Source: Saturnia japonica (lineage: Eukaryota > Arthropoda > Insecta > Lepidoptera > Saturniidae). From it: a stretch of 64,000 bases of DNA. This document shows positions 39,001 through 51,074 of this stretch, piece after piece; the stretch's first letter is position 1, and each line of letters opens with the position of its first letter. Below the pieces are notes generated by a model. That model was not told where the DNA came from, made no database searches, and was given only the letters and a program-made list of their open reading frames with translations. The stretch covers positions 3,837,190 to 3,901,189 of the forward strand of contig CM065311.1 of the NCBI GenBank assembly GCA_033032175.1, written 5' to 3'. The translations under genes were made by a program, and so were the position numbers.

Positions 39001-42000
39001 GTGCGAGGCACGTGGTAGCGCAGCGCAAACTAGTTATTCCGGTTTTAGTCACTTTACGTATTTATTACAGTACTATAAACACAAAACCTCTATTCTATTC
39101 TGTTTTAGAAAGGTTATCTAAAGCAGTATTAACAGGCTCTTACCAAATCTAGTTCGGCAGGGAGGGTATCGCGGGCAGTCAAGGTGAGCGCTGATGTGCA
39201 TCATAAGGGGGCCCCTAAAACCTACAACTGGGTTGCAAGTCCCGGGGGCTGCTCGTGTTCCCTCTGTCTGCCATACGATGGACCCGGTACCCGCACGGTG
39301 AATCCATGGAATGCTAAGATGTTTGTCTCATACAAAAACATTTCCAACCTGATTTACCTATACTTGCGTATATATTGCCAAATTGCTTGACGTTCATAGT
39401 TACCACTCCGTTCCTTGGGGTCGTATCGTGAAGTTATATATATAATATCATTATTAGTATAGATTTGAAGCTATTATTGTTCTAAATAGTTAGTGTGCTG
39501 ATTTCTATTTTAGAGAAAAACACGACCATTGGTATGAAATGATAAATTTCAATGAAGGCCCTTCAATAAATATCAGCGTTAGAAGAACGCATTTATACGA
39601 AGACGCTTTTGACAAACTTAGTCCTGACAATGGTAAGTTGTTTTTTACATTGTTTTATTTTATATTCGCTTTTGCCCGCGGTTTCGCTCGTGCCAAGTCT
39701 CAAATATATAATTCTTAGAAGATTTCTTCATATACATTTTGAAACCCCGTTACACTCTTTTAGGGGTTGAATTTTCAAAAATCCTTTCGTAGCAGATGCC
39801 GTGTTTTGAGCTATGTATTGATAGATCAGTCAGTCAGTCAGTCACGGTTTCCTTCATCAATACATAGTATACAATAAAATCACTTCCCGCTGTCTGTCCC
39901 CTATGTACGCTTAGATCTTTTAAACTACGCAACGGATTTTAATGCGGTTTTTGACTATAACTTAGATATTTTTTTACGAAAGTTTTATATAAAAAGTGAA
40001 AAAAGTATGGGGAATGGATGATTTGTTTATGGTTCCAAGTGCATTTTTTTTTTTGTTCGATCGGTTCATGTTTTTCATTTTGGAGCGGAGTTTGAGTGCA
40101 TCTGTTATCTGTTAAATACGGTGCTGTAGATTAAAATTGTCCTTTACAGTTTTCCATTTAAATGAATACCGTAGAACATATCACGATTTCAAAATTACGC
40201 GCGACCAAAGAAATCGTTCTCAGCAAATCGGCCGCGGTCGGTTGGCCGGCACACCGCACCTATAATGAATTGTGCGTCACGAGCGCACTTTTCTTAACTA
40301 CGAAGTTACAAAACATACCATCACGTCTGTATCCCTGAAGAGCTAGGCGGAGGTGTTCTAATGTACACCCACAGTTCGCCGGCTATAAATGTAGGTCCCA
40401 TGTAATAGGTATGTAATTGTCATTAATCGGGCACAAAGCCAAACTCTGAGCTGCTACTGAGAATTTCATAGAAAAACCCAATAACCCTTTGGTTGACCTA
40501 GGAATCTAACCTAGGACTTCGAGCATAGCAGTCGCGTTTAGGACCACTAGGCTAATTTTGCAGACATGAAGCTATGCACTATCAATATTTAAGTGATGCA
40601 CTCTAAATCAGTTTTTTTTTAAACATAAAATACACTTCTTTGTAAACTGTACCCGTGCGAATCTGGGGCGGGTCGCTAGTTTATATATATTTAGATTTAG
40701 ATATATGTTGACATAAAATATTTAAAGTCAACTTATGGATAATTTAGTAAAAAATAATTATTACTTCCAGAACCTGATATGAAACTAAAACTGCGCGTGC
40801 AGCTGATAAATCAGGCTGGTGCTGAGGAAGCCGGTGTCGACGGCGGCGGACTCTTCAGGGAGTTCTTATCTGAACTACTAAAGTATGTTATTTGCGAGAT
40901 TACAACGGATATTTTTCTGTTCTTTTTTATCGTCATAGGTTTAGCGTTGCGGCGACAATCTCACCTGATCTTTAGTGACGATGTGGCCCAAGATGGTAGC
41001 ACGCTAAGCCTGGTGGAAGACTGGCTCTCAAATGCAGCTGCCGGAACACAATTTGAGTGTGGTAGCTAGCCAGGCTAGCATTAGAAAAAGCCCTACGACT
41101 ATGCTATGGTTTCATCACGATGTTTTCGTTCAGCGAAAGCTCAGACTCATTGCAGGCCATTGTTTTTTCCAACCCAATAATTATTTCGTATGATCTGTGT
41201 ACCTAATCAGAGATATAAGCTATATCGCAAAGAGAACAACTAAAACAGATATAATATTTCTTACTATTTCACTACGAACTGCAAGAGCCACATACAAAAA
41301 ATTTGAAAAGCAAAGTCTTATAAATTGGCAACTAGGCTTCATAGGAAAAAAGAAGTCCATTCATTCAGGTCTCTATAACATATTTTTCGCTGTTGTGAAT
41401 TGTCCCCTTTATCACGTAAAATGTCACCATTATTATCATAATATATTTATATTAACAAATGTCAGAGTCCAGAATGAATGTACATCGTTATTTTATTTAT
41501 TATTATTATATATATGTCTATAGGGCCTGCCTTTCTTGGTTGAATAGTTTTCGTACGTATCATGGAAAAATTACTACGAAGATACATTCATTGTATAAAG
41601 TCATTTTACTACCAATTATTACATAATTTATATATTGATAACTATTTTTTTTTAATTAAGCCTTCCTATTTTAAACTTCTTTCAAGAGATATTTTTATGT
41701 AAAAAAGTTTGCATACTGTCTCTTTTTATTGAATTTTACATTTCATTGGTCTTTCAAAAACAATATTAGAAGGGAACTCATTCGAAAGCTGTATCGTAAA
41801 TCTTATTTGTACAGATCTGCATTCGATCCGAACAGAGGCTTGTTTCGATTAACAAAAGACAACATGCTGTATCCGAACCCAGGTGTACATCTCTTGTACG
41901 ACGATTTCCCGATGCATTATTATTTCGTCGGGAGGATGCTGGGAAAGGTGAGTAAATGATCCTCAAACTAAATATAAATCATTTATTTGTTCATGTAGGT

Positions 42001-45000
42001 GGATATCATAACAATATAAATTCACAATTATTAAAATTAGATCACTACATTTTATTTAAGGAAGTGTACAGATTTTAGGTTTAACTTATAGTTACTTAAA
42101 AATAAGGTTAAAGTACACAACCAATTACATAATGTTATTTTACTCAGGCATCAATTGATGATCCGTGGCGCTGGCGGGCATTAGAAAAAGCCCTATCACC
42201 ATGCTATGATTTCAGTACGATGTTTTTCTTCATCAAAAGCTCGGGCTCATTGCAGGGATTCGAACTCACGTGGATCGACGTGGAGTCCGTATACACTACA
42301 CTGAGCCATCATTGCTTTACCGTAAAATTCTTGACTCCGAAGTTCAGCACTCGTGATTCTATTGTGGAAAGGAGAGAAAGAATTAGATCGAACAGCTCTT
42401 TAGGCCTGTCCACTGAGATTTTTATGCAATTGTGTAGGTCGAAATTTGCACAGCTCTGCTACGCTCCAGTGGCCAGGCAGCGTTAGAACAGTGCCCATGA
42501 TACAGACGTTCCCTTGTTTTGTTAGGCAGTATACGAGAACCTGCTGGTGGAGTTACCGCTGGCGGAGTTCTTCCTGGGCAAGGTGTGCTCGGTGCGCGAG
42601 GCGGACGTGCACGCGCTCGCCTCGCTCGACCCGGCGCTCTACCGAGGCCTGCTGCAGCTGAAAGCGCACACGCGCTCCGACCTGCCCGACCTAGGTCTCG
42701 ACTTCACGCTGCTCAGCGACGAGCTCGGCGAACAGAGGGTCCGTACACAAACATTCAAATATTACAAAGTGTTATCTATTGATTTTATATTTTTTACCCG
42801 ACTGCAAAAAAGGGTAAGTCGTGTTTTTCGAGCGTATGTGTGTATTTATGTATGTACATCTAGTTCTTTGGCACGCTCTGTAGCTTAAACGGGTTGATGT
42901 ATATTATTAGCATTCGAGGTGTTAAATATTTAAGTTCGACATTTGGGAATCAAATAAAAACTTAAATAGATTTTCTTTTACTCAATTGTTTCTTTTTTCT
43001 TGCTGTCGGGTTTTTTGTTTCCGTTTTAATAGTTCAGCTTGTTCAGTGGAACTTCTCAGGCGGCGATTCGTAAATAATTGGACGAGAGTTGAGAGTGAAA
43101 ATTCAAGGATGCCTCACCCTTAAGCACATTTTGTTACATAAGATAAAAGAAAGATATAATCTAGTATTATTATTATTATTTCATCCTCCACTAAGGGCTC
43201 AAGGGTAAGCATTTAGACGCAATGGAAGATTTTACATCCGACCCCTCGATGGAGTGAAGGGTGACAGAACAATAGCCTGCGTCCCGCAGTGCTGGTAAAT
43301 TTATAACAATGTATACTACAATTTATTACAAGTTATAATTATACAAATACACTCACCACTGTCAGCGTTTACTCTGATGGAAGAAACTCCACACTTCACA
43401 AGTACCAGTCAAGAAATAGGAGGGGAAGGTCGTGTCAAAGTCATCGTCCAACAGCTTCTTACAACAATGTTTCGTGGCGAGATACCATATCACAATACAA
43501 AAAATAGCCCCAATATAGTGATCTCTCGTACCGTGGTACAGTTCAAAAACAACAATTACAAGAGGTTTTATCAAAACTATCAAACGGCGTATGGCATTGG
43601 CCTTCAAGACAATCACAAGTGGCCGCAATAGGGGGAATATCACGTCCCATTACCCAAACACGCGCGTACTTAATCAACTGGTAATAATTAACAAGGTAAT
43701 GGACAAATTATATCGCGAGCCGCTCAAAACGCATAAACTTTCAAACAAACCAAGACGGCGCGGCGTGGCGACACTTACATACAGAGAGAATATAGACAAC
43801 TTGAGTTGCCAGATCCCGGTTCTGAACAATTGTTGATAGGTTTAACCTTTGGCCATAATCTCGTCTGATGTTAAGTGGTTAATGTGGCCCAAGATAGTAA
43901 CACGCTAAGCCTTATGGAAGGACTGACTCTAAAGGCAGCTACCGGAACAAACCTTTATGTCCTTGGCGACGAATTTTCAACTCGAGTATGAATTAGAAAA
44001 TGTCCTACGCCCATGTCACGGTTGCATGATCATCGAACGTTCAGGTTCTTTATAAGACTCGGATGGTTGTCGATTGTAGCTAGAAAGCTACACCTAAAAA
44101 GCATAGTGAGTTCGAAAAAAAGCTATGTAGCCTATACCAGCGCATTTAGAAATCTTTTGCAAGCAATTGAACCAGTGTATATATAATCACCAATGAGATC
44201 TTTGCAAATTCAAATGGTCTGTACTAAAATCATGAATATCATTTGATGCATTTCAAGCCCATATTCGGATCATAATATGCTGCCGTAAGCGATGCCCATT
44301 TCCGTGGTTGTAGGCTAAAATCTGGGTTCCTTCAGGAAATATAATATTTCTTTTTATTTTACGCTCGACTTCTCTTGCCTTAATATATCTATATTATATA
44401 GATTATAGTGTATTCTTCCACTAAATACGTTCAATTACGAAATTAGGTTAAAAAATTGAATCGAATGATCGAATTGATTGTATTAACGAACAGAACATTT
44501 GTACTTTTTATTAATGTTGTGCTTATATTTATATCCAAAATGATTGGTTACTATCCGAATGATACGAACTCTGGATAATAATACTATTTTAAAATAATAT
44601 CATTTTTTTTTAAATATTCAGATAGAAGAACTAAAGCCCGGCGGTGCCAACATTCCCGTGACTGCTGAGAATAGGATAGAATACATTCATCTCGTAGCGG
44701 ATTATAAACTAAACAAGTATTTATCACATTTATTAATTTACTTAAAATATTTATAGAATTTTATTGAAGAAAAATTTCGTTAGGCGTGACTTTAGAGTAA
44801 CTCAGATCTTTTTTCGCAAAATATCGTTTTCTAAAAAGTAGTATTTTTTTCGTTTCATTTTATGTAAGTTAATATATAATAACTAATAATAATCATCATT
44901 TTATTATTACTTGTTTTATTATCGATTAAACTATTTTTACTTTGGCTTCGTAATTTCTTTGGCCGCGTAGATGCTGAAGGATACAGACGTGACTATTTTA

Positions 45001-47698
45001 GTGATTTATAGTGCTTTCAGTTAAGACGTTTTTAAGTGTGTTGTACTAATTATGTAATGATGTTCACTTGCTTTAGACAAATAAGGTTACAATGCAACGC
45101 GTTCAAACGTGGATTGACGTCGGTCGTGAACGCGGAGTGGCTCCGTATGTTCTCTTGTCGAGAGCTTCAGCTGCTTATATCCGGAGCGGAAGTACCCGTA
45201 GACCTCGAAGACCTTAGGAGACACACGCAGTATGCTGGTAAGGGTTTTTTTTATTAGGTTCATAATCCAAGCATCACACCGATTACATATTTAAGGCTAC
45301 GTTTATATGTAACGTGAATTAACGCGCAGTAGAATTTCGAAGGTGGTCTGATGACGAGCGCTAATGCACGAAAACCCTTGCCGTTGTTTGTCTCACAATG
45401 TGTTTTGGTCGAGTTTAGAAAATAAACGTTGAAGAAGCTATAATTATGTACATAGTTATATTATAAGAAAAAAGAATACAAAAAAACCGGACATATTGAG
45501 TCCACCCAATTTTATAGAACAGAATCTCTACAAGTTTGATTACAATATCATATTCGACACGTGTTTTTTTGTTTATTACGAGTACTTCTGAATGACTAAA
45601 TAATTTGCGATTTAAACATCTACGATCGCGATGTAAATGCGAACTCTGCTAAACAGCAAAATGACGTTCCTTATTTTTCTAAGCGCGTGACGACGCGCGG
45701 TTACAGGCGTCTATGGTTATTTTTTTAAGGAGCGGAACAGTAACCATGAAAGACAAGCATTCTGGTAAGCTGAGTACGGGAAGTGAGAACGTGGATCATT
45801 TATCGACAGGCTAAACAGGTGTGGTGGCGGTGCGGCGCGGCGCGGCACGGCACGGCGGTGGAGAGTTGGTCGAATAAATTTAACAAGGGTGAAACCATGA
45901 GACATAGCTTGAGGATAAATTGTATCATGAAAACAATTAAGATAGTACCTAGCATATGAATCTCTGTTACTTTCATAGGAGGCTTTTCGGATACGCACGC
46001 TACTGTGCAGTGTTTCTGGAAGGTTCTAGAGAACTTTGCGGACGATCAGAGGCGGCAGTTGTTGAAGTTCGTCACCAGTTGTTCGAGACCGCCGCTATTA
46101 GGTTTCAAGGTGAATAACTTTTGAAAATATAATCATAAATTCACATATTAGTTTATTATGTTCGATCCCAAAGATTTATTACTGATATTGGGTGCTTCTA
46201 TTATGTTTAATATCTGGTCGACCGAACTGTGCTCGGTGCATTATAAAAAAAAAACCTATCTAGGTAAACTAGGAATGTAAAACATGATCTAAATGCAAAG
46301 TTTCATCGAAATCGTTAGAGCCGTTTCCGAGAAACTAATTACGTATATATGTATATATATACAAGAATTGCTCACTTAATATAATAAGATAAAAATATAT
46401 TGACTTTACTTTATGACATGCTTTTTGAGTCTCGAGTTGAGCTGAAGACTTAAGATTTCCGCGCGCAAAGGACCTTTGTGTATTGACTATTATTTGTATT
46501 CATTATATGTGATTTAGAGTAACAATCCAGGCGCGGACGTTGGATCTAAATATTAAGTTTGAAAGGGAAATTTAGCATTGAACACATTATAAAAAAGTTC
46601 TACGATAATTGAATGTTATATTAACTTTTTGAGTGGGTCATGTTGCACTATCTTAATATTAATTAAGACGACAACTGAAAGGTCACTTGCAACGAACACA
46701 TCTATAAAAATACACATAATCTAATACTTATTTTAAAAGAGTCGAAATCTGTACATTGAAGATATTTGAGAAAATATAATACGGGGGAGTTTACAATCAT
46801 GGACATAATACATATCGGTAGTTTAAGACATTTTTGTCTGTTTGTCTGTCTGTAGGTATGCGCAAACGCCAATCACGCAAAAAACTACTGGACGAAATTT
46901 AATGAAATTTGGTATGGTTTTAGTTTATAGTCTGAAGGTACATTTAGGTTGCATTAATTATACTAAAATTAGGAATTATACTAAATTAATACAAATTGTG
47001 TCAACATAATTTTATTAATTAAAGCCTTTTATCTTAGAAATAATAAACAAATATGTATGTATTTTTCATTATGTATTTATAGATGGCGCTACACGTTATA
47101 TTTTAGGTTTATCATGCATTAAACATTAAACTATCAGGAGTTTGGTTTGATTCTTATTGTTACACTTAGGTATATTTTATGCAAGGGCTCTTATTAACAA
47201 ATTTAGGCTGGTCTTATTCATTTTGTAGATCTTAACGTCGTTATTGGTTAAATTCACAGCGTAGACGTATGGCAGAATATCGATCGATCGAAAGTAGTGA
47301 ATATGAGCCAAGGCTGATAGCTAATCGTGATTACCACGGTGCTTCTCAGGGATCCGAGATATTCAAAAAGAATGGAACACGGTTAAAACGCCGATGTTAA
47401 ATTTAAGTACACCTACATATCTTTTTTTATCGCTGTTTTTCATACACGAAATTACACGCGGACGAACTCGCGGTTACAGCTGGTAATAAAATATACTTAG
47501 TAATGTATAAAGTGTCTTTTTTTTGTATAGGATCTGCATCCTCCGTTCTGCATACAGTCAGCGGGCTCTTCGGACCGTCTGCCCTCGTCGTCCACCTGCA
47601 TGAACCTTCTCAAATTGCCAGAGTTTCACACTGAAGAGCTGCTCGCAGAAAAACTCTTGTACGCAATACAGGCCGGCGCCGGTTTTGAACTTAGCTAA
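24033..47698 (+). CDS. UBE3C: HECT-type E3 ubiquitin ligase, UBE3C orthologue
   Basis: Complete gene with 19 exons: 24033-24158, 25665-25868, 27245-27367, 28461-28587, 29638-29791, 30051-30274, 32027-32408, 34224-34492, 35508-35722, 38322-38514, 38602-38716, 39514-39632, 40771-40882, 41815-41947, 42526-42738, 44622-44716, 45077-45237, 45979-46109 and 47531-47698. The exons sum to 3264 nt, or 1087 residues; human UBE3C has about 1083. All junctions keep frame. The N-terminus [17 protein letters not shown] is the UBE3C signature. An IQ motif lies near residues 50-65 ([12 protein letters not shown]). An acidic linker sits in exon 7 ([12 protein letters not shown]). The HECT domain covers about residues 750-1087, with [26 protein letters not shown], and catalytic Cys about 1055 in [13 protein letters not shown]. 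The protein ends GFELS as in the family. UBE3C binds proteasomes and extends ubiquitin chains on stalled substrates (family knowledge). Exons 9 and 15 are much more GC-rich than their neighbours. Transposon insertions lie only in introns. Confidence 0.95.
24460..24545 (+). repeat. Short fragment of the 26.4/50.4 kb repeat
   Basis: TAAATTTTACCTCTCTACACTCCTTGTCTCAT resembles the TTAGCTTTCTGCACTCCTTCTCCAT block of the repeats at 26400 and 50400. Short and weak. Confidence 0.35.
26400..26735 (+). repeat. Dispersed repeat, copy in UBE3C intron 2
   Basis: About 335 bases sharing long blocks with 50400-50772: AATCATAGACTATTTT, GGGTCTAAGTTCAATGGCAC, and AGCTTTCTGCACTCCTTCTC. Same orientation. Class unknown. 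Confidence 0.7.
26870..27137 (+). repeat. SINE-like repeat, family C, copy in UBE3C intron 2
   Basis: Inverted relative to the copy at 1440-1686. The left end has GGCTACGGTAGCCTATGTAC, a block widespread in lepidopteran repeats. It lies just upstream of UBE3C exon 3. Confidence 0.65.
27408..27680 (-). mobile_element. Short Helitron-like element in UBE3C intron 3
   Basis: On the minus strand it starts TCTATACTAATATTATAAAG after A and ends CAGCTAG before T: 273 bp with complete Helitron termini and no coding capacity. Confidence 0.65.
28664..28830 (-). repeat. Dispersed repeat, copy 2, in UBE3C intron 4
   Basis: Inverted match to 1985-2150, about 165 bases, with clear similarity including CAACATACTGTTTACTTTA on the minus strand. 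Confidence 0.6.
29890..29980 (+). repeat. Family C fragment in UBE3C intron 5
   Basis: Short fragment with ACGGCCCGCCTGATGATAAG and GGCTATCGTAGACTATGGAC, matching the left end of family C. The rest of the unit is missing. Confidence 0.55.
30876..31691 (+). mobile_element. GC-rich poly(A) retroposon, copy 2 (in UBE3C intron 6)
   Basis: Plus-strand long copy of the same family, ending in about 19 A residues (31673-31691). It aligns with copy 1 along nearly its whole length, starting at TCTCGCTC. An open frame ending [10 protein letters not shown]...LAATQA and stop, near 31158-31160, is shared with copy 1 on its own strand. No clear target-site duplication was found here. Confidence 0.8.
32635..32925 (+). 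repeat. tRNA-derived SINE, family B, copy 1
   Basis: The tRNA-like head has a B-box GAGTTCGAATCCCTGC. The body contains AAAATCTGTCTCCAAACACC and GTGTTCCGGCAGCTG. Related copies lie at about 40975, 42150, 43855, 62222 and 63545. It sits in UBE3C intron 7. Confidence 0.75.
32950..34040. repeat. Overlapping Helitron-like and dispersed repeats in UBE3C intron 7
   Basis: Contains CTAG-ending, GC-rich termini facing each other near 33184-33225 (GGGGAATCGCTAG and CTAGCGGTGCCCGCGGC). It also contains a copy of the TTGGTTTCTCGGAAACGGCTC repeat at 33678-33830. Degenerate, with no gene. Confidence 0.45.
33678..33835 (+). repeat. GAAACGGCTCCAACGATTT repeat, copy 1
   Basis: Shared blocks AAACGGCTCCAACGATTT, TATTCCAAG, AGGTGTATTTTT and a closing GACATCGAGAAAATCTCGGTC, which is nearly palindromic. 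Other copies are at about 35960, 46205 (inverted) and 55330. Confidence 0.65.
35960..36090 (+). repeat. GGCTCCAACGATTTCG repeat, copy 2
   Basis: Partial copy in UBE3C intron 9 with GGCTCCAACGATTTCGATG, GTTTTACATCCCAAG and TATAAGACACCGACCAC. Confidence 0.6.
36350..37634 (+). mobile_element. Mariner DNA transposon (cecropia-like)
   Basis: About 1285 bp, typical mariner size, in UBE3C intron 9 between TA flanks (36348-36349 and 37635-37636). Inverted ends share CTTTACCTATGAAATTGCCG on the left and its reverse complement on the right. It carries one transposase (next entry). Confidence 0.88.
36540..37559 (+). pseudogene. Mariner transposase with one internal stop
   Basis: 339-codon frame, ATG 36540 to stop at 37557-37559, interrupted only by TAA at 36891-36893 (codon 118). 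Family members normally have Glu there, so a single G-to-T change would explain it (inference). The N-terminal helix-turn-helix region is intact. The catalytic triad is complete: Asp in TCDEKWI, Asp in [10 protein letters not shown], and Asp in APADYYFF with 34 residues between the second and third, the DD34D signature. The sequence most resembles cecropia-type insect mariners. Inactive as written, since the stop separates DNA-binding and catalytic parts. Confidence 0.88.
39661..39870 (-). repeat. Helitron-like fragment in UBE3C intron 12
   Basis: The plus strand reads GCCCGCGGTTTCGCTCG, GAAACCCCGTTACAC and GTCAGTCAGTCAGTCACGG. These are reverse complements of blocks in the element at 57400-57619 (GACTGACTGACAAC, GGTGTAACGGGGTTTC). 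Confidence 0.5.
40308..40560 (-). repeat. tRNA-derived SINE, family A, copy 3
   Basis: Same order of blocks as the other family A copies, minus strand, more diverged in the tRNA part. It sits in UBE3C intron 12, between exons at 39632 and 40771. Confidence 0.75.
40975..41165 (-). repeat. Family B SINE, partial copy in UBE3C intron 13
   Basis: Minus-strand copy with CAGCTGCCGGAACAC, GGTAGCTAGCC and CATCACGATGTTTTCG. The tRNA-like head is cut off. Confidence 0.65.
42150..42325 (-). repeat. Family B SINE, partial copy in UBE3C intron 14
   Basis: Minus-strand head part: the plus strand shows GCAGGGATTCGAACTCACG, GATCGACGTGGAGTCCGTA and ACTGAGCCATCATT. Confidence 0.65.
43855..44060 (-). repeat. 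Family B SINE, decayed copy in UBE3C intron 15
   Basis: Minus-strand copy with GTGGCCCAAGATAGTAACACG and GCAGCTACCGGAACA; strongly diverged. Confidence 0.55.
46205..46385 (-). repeat. GGCTCCAACGATTTCG-type repeat, inverted copy 3
   Basis: Reverse complement of the family: AACCTATCTAGGTAAACTAG, GCAAAGTTTCATCGAAATCG and GAGAAACTAATTACG. It lies in UBE3C intron 18. Confidence 0.6.
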
Positions 47699-47719
47699 AG
47701 TGAGTTCTCCCAAATCTAT

Positions 47720-48300
47720 ACTAGTACTAGTTGACCCGACAGACGTTGTTCTGCCCTATCCTGGAGTTAATGCCCTTGTTAATGGCTTGATCACAACGCC
47801 ATCTATCGGATTCTAAAACAACTATGGACTATCGTCTCGATACAACAAATATACCGTCCTCACTTCCACATAACGTCATAGGATACCGAAAGCAAAGATG
47901 CCTCAGTGGTAGAGTGTAAATTATGTGAATATGAGCTCAATCGATCAAGTCGTTCAGAAATTACACGATCACTGACAGACGCACACAAGATTTTTTTATA
48001 TTAGATCCTTTTTAAGTAGCTCAGCAAAATGACAGCCGAACAGTATGATGAAGATGAGAAGTACGGTACAGTCCAGAATCAACGGTGACCGCTGAGGACG
48101 AATTCCATCGACAGCTGTCGACACTGTGGAAATGCCTCTGCATGCCGTTTGAAGGATCCGATATCAAAGGAGGAAGGGAATTCCATATCTTCACTGCAAA
48201 CTTCTTTGTACTTATGGCGAGATGGATGCCGCTGTGTAGCTGTGACTTTGAACATCAGCCCGCATGGTTCTGTAGTGGAATTTAAATTTACTTTTTTTTT
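47720..48300. repeat. Repeat-derived DNA after the UBE3C stop
   Basis: Contains ACTAGTTGACCCGACAGACG, typical of dispersed lepidopteran repeats, and a segment (48080-48130) with weak similarity to 13440-13500 (AACGGTGACCGCTGAGG versus AACGGTGACCACTGAG). Class not assigned. Confidence 0.35.
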
Positions 48301-48360
48301 CAATTACAACAAATTTTTACATTTAAACACAATATTGTATTGTGTATTTTTCAGGTTATG

Positions 48361-49614
48361 AGCATACTATGGCGAATAAAGATGTCTGTTATAAAATTTG
48401 ATTTGTGAATATAATAATGATTTTACGATATTTTTCAATATTTTATTATTTACTTTATCATATTCATTGGGATATATTGGAAATATTTGCATTTATTTAG
48501 TATATGCGACTATATTTAGACTTGGTGTTCGTTGAAAGATATTATTTTAAACCACTTCACGTTGAATTTCTTCTTTGTGTATATAAATCTAATGATGGCT
48601 CATAAAGTGTCCATTGTCAGATATAAACGATCTTTTTACAGTCAATAACAGTAAAAACATAATTTAGTACAGTGTTTTTCAAAGTATAGGTCACGGGCCC
48701 CTAAAATGATCGCGCAAGCCAGGAAAAATAAAAAAACAAGTATTTTGTAGGTCTATTACACTAACATAAGAAAGAATACATCATTTTTAGTAACAATGCT
48801 GTGCTTGTTTTTTTATTTTTTACATTTTCTGATCCTGGTTATACTTTTATGACGTAAATTATTTTCTGATTGAAGCCAATTTCTGTTTAATGACTTTAAT
48901 TGAAATAAACGTTAGTTCTCATAAGCAGGAAATAAAATCACTGACATAGTTTTATTATAGACCTGGGGAGTCGCCGTTTTTTTTTATTTGTAAAGAGGTC
49001 GCAAATTTAAGAAGGTAAAAAAACATTGAATTAGTGTTTAAGCTGTTGTACCACATCACTTTAAAAACTGGATTTTGCAATTTAAAAATTAACTTCATAT
49101 ATAAAAAAAGTATAAGTAAAATATTTTTTAAAGTATTTTAGTTGTACAAGTCGATACACTTTGAAATACATATATTCCTTATAAAATAAAGCTTTGTGTT
49201 TGAGTCGATAGAACAAATTTATTTAATTATAATTTCATCATTTTTGTGAAACATATCGTATACAAATGTACTTGTCGTCGATTGAGCAAATTATTGTAAC
49301 TTTTTTTCATTTTAAATATATATATAATTAATTAAATCTAGTTGTTTATAACATTCGGCACGTGTGGTTCATTGTTAATAGATATAGAAATTTTAGTGCA
49401 ATTTATTTAAAATGTAAATACATAATAAATTGTCGAATTTAAAACTAGTTTTAGACGTTAGGCGAGTTTATGTTGTAAATGTTGATATTTGTATCGTGTT
49501 CGTGTTGCGATAATAAATTTAATATAGGTTTCTCTGATATAACCCGTAGATCTTGTACAATGAATTTTTTTGTGTCAAATTAGAAACTTTATTCTGTATT
49601 AACTACTCAATAAA
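48361..49614 (+). other. Possible 3' UTR / poly(A) region of UBE3C
   Basis: After the UBE3C stop at 47698 the sequence is non-coding. Candidate poly(A) signals AATAAA occur at 48375-48380 and 49609-49614. The first 350 bases after the stop contain repeat-like sequence, so the true transcript end cannot be fixed from sequence. No other gene is visible here. Confidence 0.3.
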
Positions 49615-50399
49615 GTTATTAAAAATGAATATTTGTTTTCTTTTTACTCATTTGTAGCAAGGCTCTTTTGTTCGTTGCTTCGGATAATTTTGAAAGCAAG
49701 TCATGCTGTTCGGTAAACCGTCGTTTTTCCAGCCAACCCGAAGCCATAGTTCACGTATTATATAGTAGGTAGGTAGGTATTTTGAAAGAATTTGTAATAA
49801 TATTTGTTATTGTTCGCCAGTTCGCTCCCGCTGTATTTGAAGTGAAATGACTAGCGCACCATCTGTTGTAAATTAGTTGATAGTTGTAAAACAAATTTTT
49901 GTTATTGTTAATTTCAGAATTTGATAAATTAATGAAATTTTATAACTATATGTAGGTAACTAGCTCCAGAACTTGTAAAAGTTTCAAGGTTACGTCATTT
50001 CAGACTTTAGAATTCATGCGCATGAGGTAAAGTAAATGTATTGCGTTTATTTTGCGTATATTTTTATTGATTAGCTACGTAGGTAAATGTATGCAATTTA
50101 ACTAAACAGGTATTTTTATATTAATGTCGGGTATTTAGTAGGTTGAATTTAGACTACAAATACTTATCTCCTTAATTTAAAGGTACCACCCATACATAAC
50201 TCTCGCACTATTTTATTGGTCACAAGCCACATCAAAATAAAGGTTTAGGTATTGGCTATGGATTCCATTTAAAATCATTATTAGAACTAATTGTTGTACG
50301 CACTTTTATCTTCAAAATTATTTAGGTTATATAATAAGCGCAATTCAAGTAATAATTCTGATTCATACCACAAGTAATTACTAATTATTAATACTAGCG

Positions 50400-50772
50400 G
50401 TTGCCTTAAGGTCGAAAATCGACCAGCGAGTTTTTGATCATAGACTATTTTTTGTTTGATATTTGCAGTATTCATGAACCTAAATAATGAGTATTATCTA
50501 CATCACATGCAGTCACTTTTCGTTGAGTGACAATGTCAATATTTCGGGGGAAGGGGGGGAGGGTCTAAGTTCAATGGCACTGGTCGGGTTAGAATTCGCA
50601 GTATTGATTAATTTAATTTAATATATTAGTAACAGATATTATAGATAAATTTTAGCTTTCTGCACTCCTTCTCCATATAAACTTTAACCATGCAAAATTT
50701 CACATTTTTTCGTGCACGCAATACGCTTAAAAAGGGGTACAAAGTTTTTGCTTCACGTAGTAATATATAGAT
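50400..50772 (+). repeat. Dispersed repeat, copy downstream of UBE3C
   Basis: Direct match to 26400-26735 over most of its length, ending AAAAAGGGGTACAAAG and TTGCTTCACGTAGTAATAT. It lies directly before the Helitron start at 50851. Confidence 0.7.
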
Positions 50773-51070
50773 TCTTTCTACTTACATATTTATTTCAAAT
50801 TTAGAATATTTCTAGAGTTGGTTGTTCTATGTAGAGTTTGGTCTAATTTATCTATACTTATAACAATAAATAAAATTAAAGTGTCTGTTTAAATAATAGC
50901 TTTTGCTAAGCTAAGCTTATTCATTATAAAAGTATATTTATTTATTTATTTCAAGAAATCTACAGCTCTTAAATTCTAACTTACATACATAATTAAGTTG
51001 ACATATTGACTTAGCCAAAAATGATTTCAATCATATTACAATAAAGTTATAATAATTCTCTCTCTCTGTC

Positions 51071-51074
<4 letters not shown>

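Noticed and set aside
39184..39390. 68-codon Cys-containing frame in UBE3C intron 11
   Set aside because: No splice sites, no homology recognised, and nearby sequence is repeat-like.
42446..42782. Arg- and Ala-rich ORFs overlapping UBE3C exon 15
   Set aside because: They are out-of-frame shadows of a very GC-rich true exon.
43362..43650. Hydrophobic 93-codon minus-strand frame in UBE3C intron 15, resembling a small membrane protein
   Set aside because: The frame has no ATG at all (it would start at GTG), no splice context and no recognisable family; probably chance.
45830..45862. GGCGCGGCGCGGCACGGCAC stretch as a promoter or CpG island
   Set aside because: Too short (about 30 bases); a simple GC-rich repeat within UBE3C intron 17.
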